In this document: positions 1-11,258 of the stretch, in pieces
How the letters are laid out: every line of letters starts with the position of its first letter
How positions within the stretch are numbered: the first letter of the stretch is position 1
Source: Armigeres subalbatus
Lineage: Eukaryota; Arthropoda; Insecta; Diptera; Culicidae
Reading direction: 5' to 3'
DNA: 64,000 bases
Assembly: GCF_024139115.2 (NCBI RefSeq)
Contig: NW_026943431.1
Span: forward strand, 62,001-126,000
The notes under the pieces: generated by a model
Database searches by the model: none
What the model was told of the DNA's origin: nothing
Seen by the model: the letters and a program-made list of their open reading frames with translations, nothing else
Program-made: the position numbers and the translations under genes

Positions 1-790
1 CTGTTATAAGCGTATTTGGAAACCCCTTTTAAACCAACCGCAGAAAAGGGAATTTGGCTATGCGGCAGCTGTCAAAATATTGGTTTGAAAAAAGGGAAAC
101 AAAATTGCGGAAAAATAATAACAAAATGGACTGATGATGCAAATTATGATGAGCATATAAACACAATAATATTTATTCAACTTTGTTTTGCAATATACTG
201 TCGTTCAAAATAGATGCGCTTTCAATTTTATGGTGAAAGCTAGGTAAAGAATAAGACTCTATACCACGCCAATTATAATACCAACATCTCAAATATCCAC
301 TTAATCTGTAGATTTTTCATCCTGATATATTTCCAATTTTAATAATTTACTAGGAGAAGTGTTCTACGCGACGAAAATATTATCTAATTATGGATTTCAG
401 CGATAAATTTCACTGACTTGACAGTGCCTCATTTTTTCCAATATGGCCATCATGAAATCCGATCAGAAAAATGTTGCTCTTATTTTACACCCTTATAAAC
501 TCTTTGCAATGCAAATATCCTTATTGCGGTTATTCATTTGACCACATTACGACCAAAAATTGTGGCTTTTAGCGAGCTTTGAAAATATGACTTATTGCGC
601 TCTTCATAACAACCGTAGAGCAGCTCATAAAATCAAATGGCATTTGACATTTGAAGCTTTTTCAGCAGATTTATGAGAGGTTTATTGATAGTAATAAGAG
701 TGCCAATAAAACTGAGCAACTAGCCATGGTGATTGCTATAATAAATCCGCTATAAGAATTAAATAAATCCAACAAGCTTGGGAATTGTTA
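1..790. other. AT-rich intergenic DNA, nothing recognised
   Basis: There is no convincing coding frame, RNA gene or terminal inverted repeat here. The only open frame (65 codons near the left edge) has no recognisable motif. The stretch may hold old, eroded repeats. Confidence 0.5.
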
Positions 791-1600
791 CTTGGGATAT
801 TCTAAAAAATTCAGTTTTCGAAATATCTAACCTAGCAGGTAATTTCCGAGGTAATTTCTTATACACTAGCGCCACCAAGCGGTTATATCTTAATCTAAAC
901 CTGCATAGGTCATAATGGTTTTGACCACCCGAACAACTTTGTAGAAGGCGGCAATATTCTAAAAATTACATATTTTGAGATACCTGACCTATCAGGTTAT
1001 TTCCAATACACTAGCGCCGCCAAGCGGTTGTATTATTAACTAAACTTGCTTTCGTCATGATGGTTTTAATCATCCGAACAACTTCTTGTAGAAGACGGCA
1101 ATATTCTTAAGATTTCAACTATCGAAATATCTAACCTTTTAGGTTATTGATAAAGAAAATTATTTTGAGCTTTTTAGTGGAATGTTTTCACCTGTCATAA
1201 GACGAGTTTAAACAATCCCATTGAATTCCACCATAATTGTATCTTGACAGATACGTATTTCGACCTCAACAGTAAAGGTTGTCTTCAGTGTCTCGTACTT
1301 TTGACTCGACTTGAAGAAAATGATCGCAGCTTTTAGGTTATTTCCAATTCACTAGCGCCGCCATGCGGTTGTATTTCAAATTAAACTTGTTTTCGTCATG
1401 ATAGTTTTGACCGCCCGAACAACTTTGTAGAAGACGCCAATATTCTAAAAATTCCAGATTTAGAGATATCTAACCTATCAGGTTATTTCATATGCACTAG
1501 CGCCACCAATCAGTTGAAATCCAAACTAAACTGACCTCCATCACAATGGTTTTGATGATGAATAACCGAACCATTTTTCAGAAGACGGCACATTTTTTAT
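790..1600. repeat. Degenerate ~145-bp tandem satellite, four or more units
   Basis: The landmark CACTAGCGCCRCCA recurs at 864, 1009, 1350 and 1495. The spacing is 145 bp, and the longer 341-bp gap returns to about 147 bp once the retroposon at 1149-1329 and its duplicated target are removed. Each unit also contains a GAAGACGGCAATATTCT-like segment and ends near a TCAGGTTATTTC-like segment. Units differ by scattered substitutions, so this is an old array. Confidence 0.8.
1149..1329 (+). mobile_element. Short retroposon (family D, copy 1) inserted in the satellite
   Basis: A 13-bp direct repeat, CTTTTAGGTTATT, lies at 1136-1148 and 1330-1342 on either side of this block, as expected for a target-site duplication. 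The body closely matches a second copy at 8346-8520, including TGTCATAAGACGAGTTT and TACTTGACTCGACTTGAAG-like segments. No inverted termini were seen, and the duplication length fits a SINE-like retroposon better than a DNA transposon. Confidence 0.65.
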
Positions 1601-1789
1601 TTATGCGTTACTCTATATTTCCGTGTGTGTGGTTTGGCAACGGTTGGAGCGGGTCGCCAAATTTGCCAACTCGCTATTCACCGAAGGTTGCGTTTACATT
1701 TCCCAAACCCGTTTACCAACGACCGGTGCGAGTTCGCGTCATGATAGAGGTTGCTATTTTGGCTTTATTTACGCACTGGTGGGGATCGT

Positions 1790-2204
1790 CTTATAAAAAT
1801 AAGTTTACAAATCCGTAAATCACAAACACTTTTATTGTGCTCAGGAGATTCTACCCGGGATTTAGGTGAAACACTCAAGGAAACAGTTGAGAATCGATGA
1901 TCAACTGTGATGAAAAGAAGAACAAGTGACAAAACAAGGAAGAAGAAGCCGTCTTTGCAGGCCGCGTCTCAGCATGTGACAACATTCAGTATGGGCCACA
2001 GTTGATTTTTACTGCGCGCATGGTAATATCTGAGACGAGACCTGCTTCTTTTTCCTTGTTTTGACACTTGTTCTTCTTTTCATCACAGTTGATCATCGAT
2101 TCTCAACTGTTTCCTTGAGTGTTTCACCTAAATCCCGGGTAGAATCTCCTGAGCACAATAAAAGTGTTTGTGATTTACGGATTTGTAAACTTATTTTTAT
2201 AAAG
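1790..2204. repeat. Near-perfect long inverted repeat (hairpin)
   Basis: Two arms of about 160 bp, 1790-1951 and 2043-2204, are reverse complements with only about two substitutions and one single-base gap. A weaker inner stem (GTCTCAG/CTGAGAC) continues toward the loop. The loop, about 1973-2030, is made of sequence related to the middle of the TA-flanked MITE family E (compare 4925-4985 and 8170-8220). It could be a recent foldback element or a hairpin RNA source. No gene frame is seen. Confidence 0.8.
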
Positions 2205-2554
2205 ATTTTCCTATCGGAAATAAAACACGTATTCATAACAGTTCAATATTAAGCTGTCCGGCTTTTCTAGAATACTTTTCAAAGTGAAAAAGTACTCGTA
2301 AAACAAAATCATTCGGAATACTTGTTGAGGGATACCAATACTTTTACACAAAAAAGGTGCTGGTTGCATCTGACAATTCGTGACAGCGCTTGCTGGTTGC
2401 AGATGAAGTTACATTTTTTCCTCTTTGCAAGTCCCGTCCCAGGGTAATATCAAACGTGTTTGTTATCTGTTAAAAATCGTCGGTGAATATTCTTAGGCAG
2501 TGAACCATTCCAGCGATTCGTTTAACTTTTAGTTAAAATTTGACAGTTCGATGG
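2205..2554. other. Intergenic, nothing recognised
   Basis: AT-rich sequence between the hairpin and the next TA-flanked element. No coding frame or repeat boundary was found. Confidence 0.45.
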
Positions 2555-2556
2555 TA

Positions 2557-3654
2557 CACGGATAAAAATAAAAAAGCTAAATAGCTTAAACTTTAATCTA
2601 AAACCATATTCGGTCTATCCACTCATTGAAATGCTTAAATGAACAATAAGCTTTGAATGATTAACTTAAGTTTATTCATTGGAATGATTATTCTATTTTT
2701 ATTTAATGAGGCTTAATAATAATTTATTCAATGAAAGATCATTATTTCAAAACAAAGTGAAAAAATTTGACGTTTCAACATTTGAAAAGCATCATGATGT
2801 TTGAAAAACTCTTTATTTTTAATATTTCGATAAAGCTACAGGTTTACAATGTGAACTTTACATTATTTTGTGCCTTTTGCGGTGGTACTCTCTCTTGATT
2901 TGGGAAATCCTTCCGTACAAAACAGGATCATGGTGGGGGTTGCCACTCGAAACGAAATGTCCATCGACTAGCTGGAAACGTCTCCTGTAGCGGCACTGTA
3001 ACCCTTTCCATAGGCACTAGAGCTGCTATATGACCGGTTTTTCGGAGGGTTAAACGCTGTTAAACGTAACTTTAGACATCTTCGTCCAAACAATGGAGTA
3101 TCTCTTTCGGATGACGCGGTTTACCATAATTGTTGAAGTTAATGCCGTAGCGGCATCTGAATCGGGATCATGAGAGCGTGGGAAGAGTAAACCTTGGGAA
3201 AAACTGGAAAAGTGTTTTAATAATTTAAGAAGGTCCAGCAGAAGTTAACAACTTACCGGTGTCAGTTCGGCGTGGTCCATATTAGCAGAACGGCCGTGTG
3301 TGTGAGGCCACGTTGTCCGTTATTTTGCCAATTGTATCGACTTGGCCTAAGTTTTCCGTTACATCAACTTTTTCACGCCAATTGATAAGCGTATCACGAG
3401 CCAATGCGAACAATTAAACGAAATCAAATATTCAGAGAAAACTGCTTTGCGGCTGCCATCTTGCAGGACTTGAGAATACTAAAAAGTTTTTCAAGTTCCA
3501 AGAGTAGAAATTGTTATTTGAAATGCAATTGGAAGAATAAACCCCAAAAAAGCAAAACGAAAGCTTAATTTATAAGCGAAGGAATGATTAAAAATCGTAA
3601 AAGTTTCGAAAGGAATAAATAATAAGCTATTAGACTTTCTCATTTTTCTCCGTG
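2557..3654. mobile_element. TA-flanked 1.1-kb inverted-terminal element (family F)
   Basis: The termini CACGGATAAAAATA... and ...TTTTTCTCCGTG are imperfect inverted repeats extending about 30 bp. TA flanks both sides (2555-2556, 3655-3656), and the right TA is shared with the next element. The minus strand holds a splice-donor-like CCG/GTAAGT near 3255 and a pyrimidine-rich acceptor-like CCCAAG near 3200. No transposase frame is present, so it is non-autonomous. Confidence 0.65.
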
Positions 3655-3685
3655 TACACGCAAAAAAATATTGCAGTCTAAACTA

Positions 3686-4862
3686 CACTGAAAGAATTGT
3701 AAACCAAGATGTTACATGTAATACACGTTATTTCTCACTATTTGTGTTCCATCAGTTATCCACAAGTTTGACACGTTGATATATAGTGTAGAGTACGAAC
3801 GTTTTCGCTATGCATAACAATTCAAATTATAGTGGACAACATGATAAATTGATATACACAATATTACAGTATATATATTCAGTACAGTGAAAAGCGGTTG
3901 TTATTATAATGAATTTGAATAGAAATTTATTTAGATGTCATGTGAACCCCATTTATTTTGCTCATTGGAGATGTATTGTGAATTAAAAACCAAATGACTC
4001 ATCTAGTTGTAATTATTAAACACGCAATTATTGGAGTCTTAATTCAAATTTGCATTTTATTGTCAACTCATAAGATTATGTAAATTTTTGTTCTTTCTCT
4101 AAAATATGCATGTCTTTCCACTTGATTTTACGCGGCATTCATAATTTATTGAGCTCGAGTTTCTAATTTTCTGTTCGGATACCTGCGAGCCGCGACTTGG
4201 TAAATAATCCATTTTAGCCATCCGTATAATCTGTGTGACCAACTTTCTCTGGGATTAGATTGTAACCAGCTTAAAATAAGTAACGCCTGATGCCTGGAAT
4301 CCCTGGAATGCGCAATGTGCTGGTTGTATGGGAAGCAGAAGTGACTGATGTAATTAGCACTACGAAAGCACATCCTAATTCTTGCGGTCGATGCAATTTC
4401 TGAAATGGAAAAAAACAATCATTCTTTTAATTAAATCTATCATTATTGAATAATAATTCAATATAGTTACCTTCAGTTTCCGGATCGATACGCAAAATTC
4501 GTTTGCTGATTCCCGGCTTACACGTTTAGCGGTTCGGCGACGACTCCTGCTTGTCACCGTCTGTGAAAAAAAAACATTCTAGCAGCGCAACCAATCTGTG
4601 GCAATAACGACAAGCGAAACACGTTAGAGTCATGTGGTACCACTAGTAGTAAATTTCTTCTGGCGCTTCACGTGAATGTATCGTGGAATTCTTATAGGTT
4701 CACCATGGGTGAATATGTTCAAAAAATTAATGTGCATTGCAGTGAGTTTTACATGGTATATTAATCGAAGCTGTTAGAAATTGATTGAATAATTACATTA
4801 CATGGGAAATTGAGTTTATCGTGCCCTAACATGAGGTTCAAGCGTGCGAATTGTTTTCAGTG
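3686..4862 (-). mobile_element. TA-flanked 1.18-kb element (family G) with splice-like internal segment
   Basis: The termini CACTGAAAGAATTG and CAATTGTTTTCAGTG are inverted repeats, flanked by TA at 3684-3685 and 4863-4864, inside the family E element. On the minus strand a GTAACT donor follows CTGAAG near 4470, and a TTTCCATTTCAG acceptor lies near 4395. Joining across these would keep an open frame for about 40 codons. This may be a captured host-gene fragment, but I do not recognise the product. No transposase is present. Confidence 0.65.
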
Positions 4863-5078
4863 TACCATTCCGAGGGTTATTTTAATAATATGCACCGACG
4901 ATTTTCAGCAGATAACAAACCCGCTTAATTTTACCATGCGCGCATTAAAAATCAACTGTGGCCCATGCGGAATGTTGTCACATGCACTGAAACAGTGGTG
5001 AATTTCTCTGAAACCATGGTAAAATTTACCGAAATTTCATAGTAGTTTTAAAAACAGAGCGTAGTCTACAAAATAGTA

Positions 5079-6665
5079 CCCGCATAACTCTGAACCGTAA
5101 TTGGACCATCTCTCAGATAATTTATGATGATAAATAATTTTATTCTTGCCATTCCGATTGCTGTTTATAACTATGATAAACTAACCTCATCCTAAGTGGT
5201 TCTTACAGTATGTTAAATTGTGTTTGGCAAATCAACCACGTGGGTAATGGGCGGTTAAGTATAATCACTGTACAAAAGTGGGCATTTTCCAGTACATTTT
5301 TTTCAATGCACAATATGTGATGCGGTTTAGTTACAATCCTCGTTATCAGATAAAACATTATGGGATGCAATGCGGATACAGTAGAATGATACATGAAACA
5401 AAAATCGACGGACCATATCTCTTATCTTTGATTAGTAGGAACAATCATTGGTATTTTTCCACTCATTTAATGAAATCAAAACAAATATTCTACATGTTAA
5501 TAAGGTGTTTTATTGAGAAAATCATTTGCTTCTCACTTCCTTTTTAAATTAATTCGGTACTTTTGATTGCACATGAATGAAAGAAACAGTAGTCTCCTAG
5601 GGGATTGGAAGTTTAATAACTGCTGTCCATGGTGGAAGTTGCGGCCGTTTCCTTGGTGCACTTGATCCTCTTCTTCGGTAACGCTACTGGTCAACCAGCG
5701 GTACGGTAGCCCAGAGTCTTTTTGCAATCCTTGTCCATTTTCAGCCCAAAATCCGGTTCTTCGACGGGTGAATGGTCATGCGGCGGACCTTCTCTCGCTG
5801 GATTCATCCAACAAAAAAGAACCTTTTCCGGTAAACTTGCACAATATTGTCTACTTGATTGCCCTTTTAGTGACCACGCAGGACCAGCAGCACTTCATCG
5901 TCCTTACAGATTGACATCGTTCGGACAGTTCCTTGTATAAAAACACCGACATCATCTTCCTGCTGTTTGCGATGTGATGAGGTATCACTTTTGGTTTATC
6001 CGCAGCACCTGGACAGCCGTATCCTTTCCTTCAAATTGTTGGAAACTAGAGGAAATGACACATCATGACATCCTGCAGGAATAATAATTTATTTCGAAAT
6101 TGAATTTATATTGTGTATAGATAAATTTTATTATATATGCTTACCTTTTTAGCGATGTAATAAATAAAACAAAAAATAATTCACCAACATAAACACTTTG
6201 AGCAAACCCGCATTGATCACATCTAAATAAAACATGGCAGTCGTACATCTGTCAATAGATACGCACACTGATTGCGGAAGAAGAACGCTTACCATAGTTT
6301 TATCATTGAACCATATGATTTTTGAATGTTCGCGTGGAATCAGAACGAAAAATATCAGTCTCAGATGATACATGATTATATCATAGCTACAATCAGAAGT
6401 GTTACTATATCTGTTGATGGCCAATCCCAGTTGCTTATCGTATTCATTTCACAGAAAATCGAACATGGATTGTATGAAATTGTATAAATCCAATATGTTG
6501 TGAAATTATTACATATGGCGTCGTACATTAAAAATTTTGTATAGTATTTGTTCTTGATAAACTTACAATCGTATTTTAAGTCGATGATTATATAAATAGT
6601 TACCATATTGTTTAATTCATATGAATAATAATAATAATAAAGCAGATGGTTTTAATTTATGCGGG
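5079..6665. mobile_element. TA-flanked 1.59-kb element (family H)
   Basis: The termini CCCGCATAA and TTATGCGGG are a perfect 9-bp inverted repeat. TA flanks both ends (5077-5078, 6666-6667). The intact MITE at 8074-8343 has the uninterrupted target sequence. The interior is AT-rich, with a GC-richer stretch at 5620-6030 that has no recognisable domain. It is non-autonomous. Confidence 0.65.
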
Positions 6666-6773
6666 TAGTAATTACCACGGAACTTTTTTCTGTGTACTAA
6701 TGGATGGTACGATGGTAAAAATCACAGACAACAGACGTTGAAAATTTTGATTTTTTTTAATGCTATTATATTG

Positions 6774-7062
6774 CAGTGAACGTTCGCTAATTGGGTTTTT
6801 TTCTAGTTAAGGCGCTTTTTAGTTGGGGGTTCGCTTATTGGGGCGAAACCCAATTAAAAGCAGCCAAACTTCAAATGTGATGTCAAAAACGCGTTGACTT
6901 TTGGTTTCCGTGTTTGGCGGGATTAATATTTTCTGGCGCGTATATTTTTCCTTTGTTCAATGCAAAAAGTAAACAACATTGACGCTTGTCAAAACGCCCC
7001 AATTAGCGAACGGCATTCGCTAGTTGGGGTGAGGTCGTGCCCCAATTAGCGAACGATCACTG
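6774..7062. mobile_element. MITE with CAGTGAWCGTTCGCTAATTG termini
   Basis: The two ends are inverted repeats of more than 20 bp with a CAGTG start, the style of Tc1/mariner-derived MITEs. The right end abuts TA at 7063-7064, which also serves as the left TA of the next element. The left flank is TTG, so its original TA has been lost or the true duplication differs. A degenerate relative is at 24855-25105. Confidence 0.75.
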
Positions 7063-7064
7063 TA

Positions 7065-7867
7065 CCCGGATAAAAACGTACTATTGGTTCAACAGTGTAA
7101 ACAATTGAATTGCCATACAATGTACGGTATACAATAGGATACATTGTTTCTTGATGGTTGCACAGATTGTATCAACGCTGAGGATACAATACATCATACA
7201 ATACATATTTCTCTAATATAACAATACTTGCAATTGTTTTTTAAAACGTTTTCGTTTTTGCATATAAACTATATAACAATATGTGCTCCATAGCGCCAAA
7301 TATGCATTTTTTCCCTTTAAATTGCATTGTTAAACAGTAAAGCTGTCACAACTGAGAAATCAAAAATCGTATTGTTTTACTATACAAATACAATACAATC
7401 CATTATATTTTGAACAGTTTTGTTCAGATATTTCAACAATATATTAACTATAGATAGTAGAATCTATAGATGAGCGAAAGCATGGCTGAATCGATTTTTT
7501 TGCCCGTGCATACGCGCATATGACGTCACAGCCATAAACGTTTCCATTGAAATCGTGACGTCATGCTCGTTTGGAGACACGTTTGACAGTTCGTTTTGTA
7601 GACAGAGGATTTATCTTCGCTCATCTATATATTCCACTATCTATAATATTAACCATACACTCTATTGTTTTTGTATAGTTACGATACTTAACAACCCGTA
7701 CATTCTATTGCGAAAACTTCAATTACATTTGAGTAAATGGTTCATAACAATGCATTCTAATGTATTTCTATGATTTCATTTACAATATAATCTATTGCCA
7801 ATTTAATGTTATTAATAGTAGTGTTAAAATAAATTGTATTGTTATTCTGCTGTATTTTTTACTCGGG
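7065..7867 (+). mobile_element. TA-flanked ~0.8-kb element (family I, copy 1)
   Basis: It begins CCCGGATAAAAA and ends TTTTTTACTCGGG, inverted termini flanked by TA (7063-7064, 7868-7869). Its first 200 bp match, in reverse, a copy split by another element at 22840-24388. The centre contains a smaller MITE at 7453-7641. It is rich in TATACAATACATT-like words and has no transposase. Confidence 0.65.
7453..7641. mobile_element. Small MITE nested in family I element
   Basis: The ends GATAGTAGAATCTATAGATG and the reverse complement of GATAGTGGAATATATAGATG form inverted repeats of about 25 bp that continue into GAGCGAA. TA flanks both ends (7451-7452, 7642-7643). The central 120 bp is GC-richer than its host element and non-coding. 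Confidence 0.75.
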
Positions 7868-8073
7868 TAGTTATATTGAAAAAAAAAACACTTGCCATGG
7901 GCGCTACTGCGTCCACAAATAAACTAGTTAGGGCCGATGTTAAAATAACGCTGGTGTGCATCAGCGTGGTGACGCTGCGTTCCCGCTTTTTCCCGGTGCA
8001 CACCTGCGTCTTTTTGACGCCACGTGCACTCTGCGTTGAAATGACGCTACGTGGGCATCGAGCCTTAAAGATA

Positions 8074-8343
8074 CACGCAAAAAAAAATTGCAGTCGAAAC
8101 TACCATTCCGAGGGTTATTTTAAGAATATGCACCGACGATTTTCAGCAGATAACAAACCCGTTTAATTTGACCATGCGCGCAGTAAAAATCAACTGTGGC
8201 CCATGCGGAATGTTGTCACATACACTGAAACAGTGGTAAATTTCTCTGAAACCATGGCAAGATTTACTGAATGTTCATAGTAGTTTTAAAAACAGAGCGT
8301 AGTCTACAAAATAGTAGTTATTACCACGGATTTTATTTCTGTG
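8074..8343 (+). mobile_element. MITE family E copy 1 (intact, 270 bp)
   Basis: The ends CACGCAAAAAAAAATT and ATTTTATTTCTGTG are imperfect inverted repeats, flanked by TA at 8072-8073 and 8344-8345. The body is nearly identical to the three blocks of the interrupted copy at 3657-6694, so it serves as the uninterrupted reference for both nested insertions there. Confidence 0.8.
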
Positions 8344-8345
8344 TA

Positions 8346-8520
8346 GTCTTGAAATAATTTTCTTCACTTGTCATAAGACGAGTTTGTACAATCTCATTTA
8401 ATTCCACCACTTAATTGTACCTAGACAGATACATATTTCGACCTCAATAGTTAGGTCGTCTACAGTGTCTCGTACTTGAATCGACTTGAAGAAAATGATC
8501 GCAGCTTGCACTATTTATAC
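8346..8520 (+). mobile_element. Retroposon family D, copy 2
   Basis: It matches the copy at 1149-1329 over most of its length (TGTCATAAGACGAGTTT, GACAGATAC, CGACTTGAAGAAAATGATC). It starts directly after the right TA of the MITE at 8074-8343. Its ends are less certain because no clean target duplication was found. Confidence 0.55.
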
Positions 8521-8862
8521 TATGCGTAGGTATAATAATTTATTTAGGTACTTATCTAGTTACATTTACTACGGTGCACAGTGTTGCTTTTTGCCGATTT
8601 CTGATCTGATATGCGCCACCTTAGAGCAAGCGCACCAGTGAATATTGCGAGAACAGAGAAAACTTCTAATTTTGCGGAGCAAAGAAGAAGAAAGAAGACT
8701 GAGTGTCGGAAACTTCAAATGATATGCACTGTGCGAAAAGTGTTGATATTCCTTTAAATCAAGAATATTCGAGACATCTAAAATGTATCAAAAGCGCATA
8801 AATACGTTCCGAAATACCTTGAAAGTGCCATAAAACTTATTTAAAATATATAGCGGCATGTA
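8521..8862. other. Intergenic, nothing recognised
   Basis: A purine-rich patch (GGAGCAAAGAAGAAGAAAGAAGA) lies near 8675. No supported gene or repeat boundary was found. Confidence 0.4.
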
Positions 8863-11256
8863 GGGTAAATGATGTATCTTGGACAAGCACAGGACATTCA
8901 TTAGAAAATATATCGAGATTGAATAGTATAAAACAATTGAAAACCACTAGGTTCATCTAAATACATAACCTATGATTGGTCTTGTGTCTCCATTGCCCAA
9001 TTTTTGAGTAAATTACGTTTACTAGGTGTAAACTGTGATATACTGCGAACTGAAATAATTTCTTTTTGGACATCAAATATATAATTTCGACATGGAAAAT
9101 GCATATATTTTGGACAGAGTCATTTTCTCCTAATTTAAAAATGGCTACCTACAGATCTCAATGGTACACACAAAAAAAAATCGTTGGTAAAATCCAAAGA
9201 AACGTTAGTAAAATTAAGAAAATTCGTTAGTGATTTTCAGTAGAAAGTATAGAATTGTTAAATCTACAATTGCAAAAATGTCACATCGGGATGATCTTTA
9301 ACTAGAGCCGACTTTTCAAAATAACAGTTTTCTCTTAAAACTAAATGTGTATTTTACTTTTCAAAATAACATTTTCCTCTCAAATCTAATTGTGTATTTT
9401 ACATTGAAATCAACAGTGATACTTTCAAAGCAATAAGTGTTGTGTACTTTCAATTCCAATGAAATGCCAAAATAAATTTTCAGATTTATAATATTTTTTA
9501 TTTATTGCTCAATTTATTGTATCGTCATGTTCATGTTCTGCGTCTTGCAAAGGAATCGGGTTCTAGGGTGCCATGATATAGCGCTGGAATTGCGATGTCA
9601 GATCCCATTCTCCCTGGTTATGGTACTCGCAGCGAAACGGTGGACGCAGGACCAGATCGTACTTTATGGCAAGCGGTAGGAGACAGTCCAACGCCGAAGG
9701 CCATCTTCCGCGTTATCCAACTGTTCTTGCGCAGTGATAAGATTACGTATTTGGTCGACAGAGAGTGCTGTTCCATCCGGTCAGTGATGATTCTCATGAT
9801 GCTTTTCCAGCTCTGTTCCAGATTCTTGCCGGAGCTCTTACCAAGCTTTTCATATTCTTGCCGTTTTTCTACGTCGACACGCTAGATTTTCTGGTAAATA
9901 GCGGTATGGTGTCTGGTCAAACTTGAATAGTGAACCGATGAACTCGCCCGGTATTTACATGTTCACCAAATTTGTGGTATACGTTCAGAAATTTGACCTT
10001 TCCTCAACTCTGCCTCTATTTGCCTATAGTAGTCTTTCGTCGAAGTTTGGCAATGGACTTTATTCATTGACCTGAAAAATAGTTATGTTCTTCAGAATTT
10101 CGTTAGCAATAATAAATTATAAATTACGAACCAGCAGCAGGACATGTACTCCGCAACATAACCGACGACCGAACTGCTAGCTGGAATGGTAACTGAGGAA
10201 ACGTTTGCCGATGAGAATGGCGGAGACAAGCAGCATTCGGTGGCTGCTTGTCAATTGATTTATAGCACTATCCTAGCGCCGGTTCCGGTCGTAGCGCCTC
10301 CGTAGTCCAGGATCCAAAGAAAATGTGGCCGTAAACGGCCACTACGCGTACAACATAATCGCACTTACGTTTTCAACTTTTTTATTGCAACTGACAGATA
10401 TTCGTTGGTTGCAAGTTGCATTATTTTTCCATGTCAGTGTTGCCAAAAAAGTGAAATATTTAAGTTTGATTAACTGTTTTACAATTTTTAATCTGAGAAT
10501 TTTCACTGTAAAAATAATAGTTTCAAACTAGAAAAAAACTTTCAAATCTATCAATTTAACAATCGAATGGAAAGTTTTAGCTCTAAAAATCACCAAATTT
10601 CCTACATTGTTGAAATGAAATTAGAAAATGTTGGAATCCCAACTTTTTTTTTCTCTGTGTATGACTTACCTACACGTATCCACATTCATTTAAATGCATT
10701 TATTTGCTTAACTGACATAGATTAAACCAGAAATTAACATTGTTTAGCAATCTTATCGATATCATTGAAAACAGCCTGAAAGTTGGCAATTAATGGTTCA
10801 TCCATGTACTGTACATGGGGTGACCAATAAATGTTTGATGCATAAAAACATAACTTCATTTTGGTCACTCCTTTTTCATCCGTCTCAAGTTCATGTTAAG
10901 CGATTGGAATATGTTAGTATCTCAATTACAATTAAACTTTGGCCGCAGGACCTCAAGATTGCCGTTTGAACCAATTTAAACGTGTTTCAGGTGCATGTTA
11001 TGAAGAGTCCTATAATGCATGTTCTCCTGCATACTGGCGTCCAGCAGGCACTTTGGTAGAAAGCTTTACATTTTAGATAATTTTAAAGATAAATAATAGT
11101 TGATTTGTGAATTCTCATCAGGAGCCGCTAGAGTTGAAGTAAAAGTATGCAATGATCATACTTTCGATAAAAAATTTCCTACACATTATCTAAAATTGAT
11201 CGAAGAAGCTCAGGCTTGTCCAAAATATGTACATGTCCAAAATATATCATTTACCC
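8863..11256. mobile_element. TA-flanked element (family L), host of a nested element
   Basis: The termini GGGTAAATGATGTATCTTGG and the reverse complement of TGTCCAAAATATATCATTTA are inverted repeats, with TA on both sides (8861-8862, 11257-11258). The element is 2.4 kb only because another TA-flanked element of 1.49 kb (9167-10659) sits inside it, so the parental length was about 0.9 kb. Confidence 0.65.
9167..10659 (+). mobile_element. TA-flanked 1.49-kb element (family K, copy 1)
   Basis: It begins CACACAAAAAAAAATCGTTG and ends GGGATTCCAAC-reverse-type sequence terminating CTCTGTG. TA flanks both sides (9165-9166, 10660-10661). The outer 200-300 bp on each side match, in reverse orientation, the element at 26304-27417. 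The middle (about 9550-10320) is absent there and has higher GC content. Its minus strand stays open for about 95 codons, with no recognised domain. Confidence 0.65.
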
Positions 11257-11258
11257 TA

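Larger units (their letters stand above)
3657..6694 (+). mobile_element. MITE family E copy 2, split by two later insertions
   Basis: The outer ends CACGCAAAAAA (3657) and TTTTTTCTGTG (6694) and the central block 4863-5078 match, piece by piece, the intact 270-bp copy at 8074-8343. Two other TA-flanked elements (3686-4862 and 5079-6665) interrupt it. In the intact copy both positions are plain TA dinucleotides, so it gives the empty site for both insertions. TA flanks the whole element (3655-3656, 6695-6696). Confidence 0.8.

Noticed and set aside
5533..5940. Gene in the GC-richer middle of element H
   Set aside because: Frames of 64-72 codons on both strands show no domain, and the block lies inside a TA-flanked element. 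It may be captured sequence, but no product can be named.
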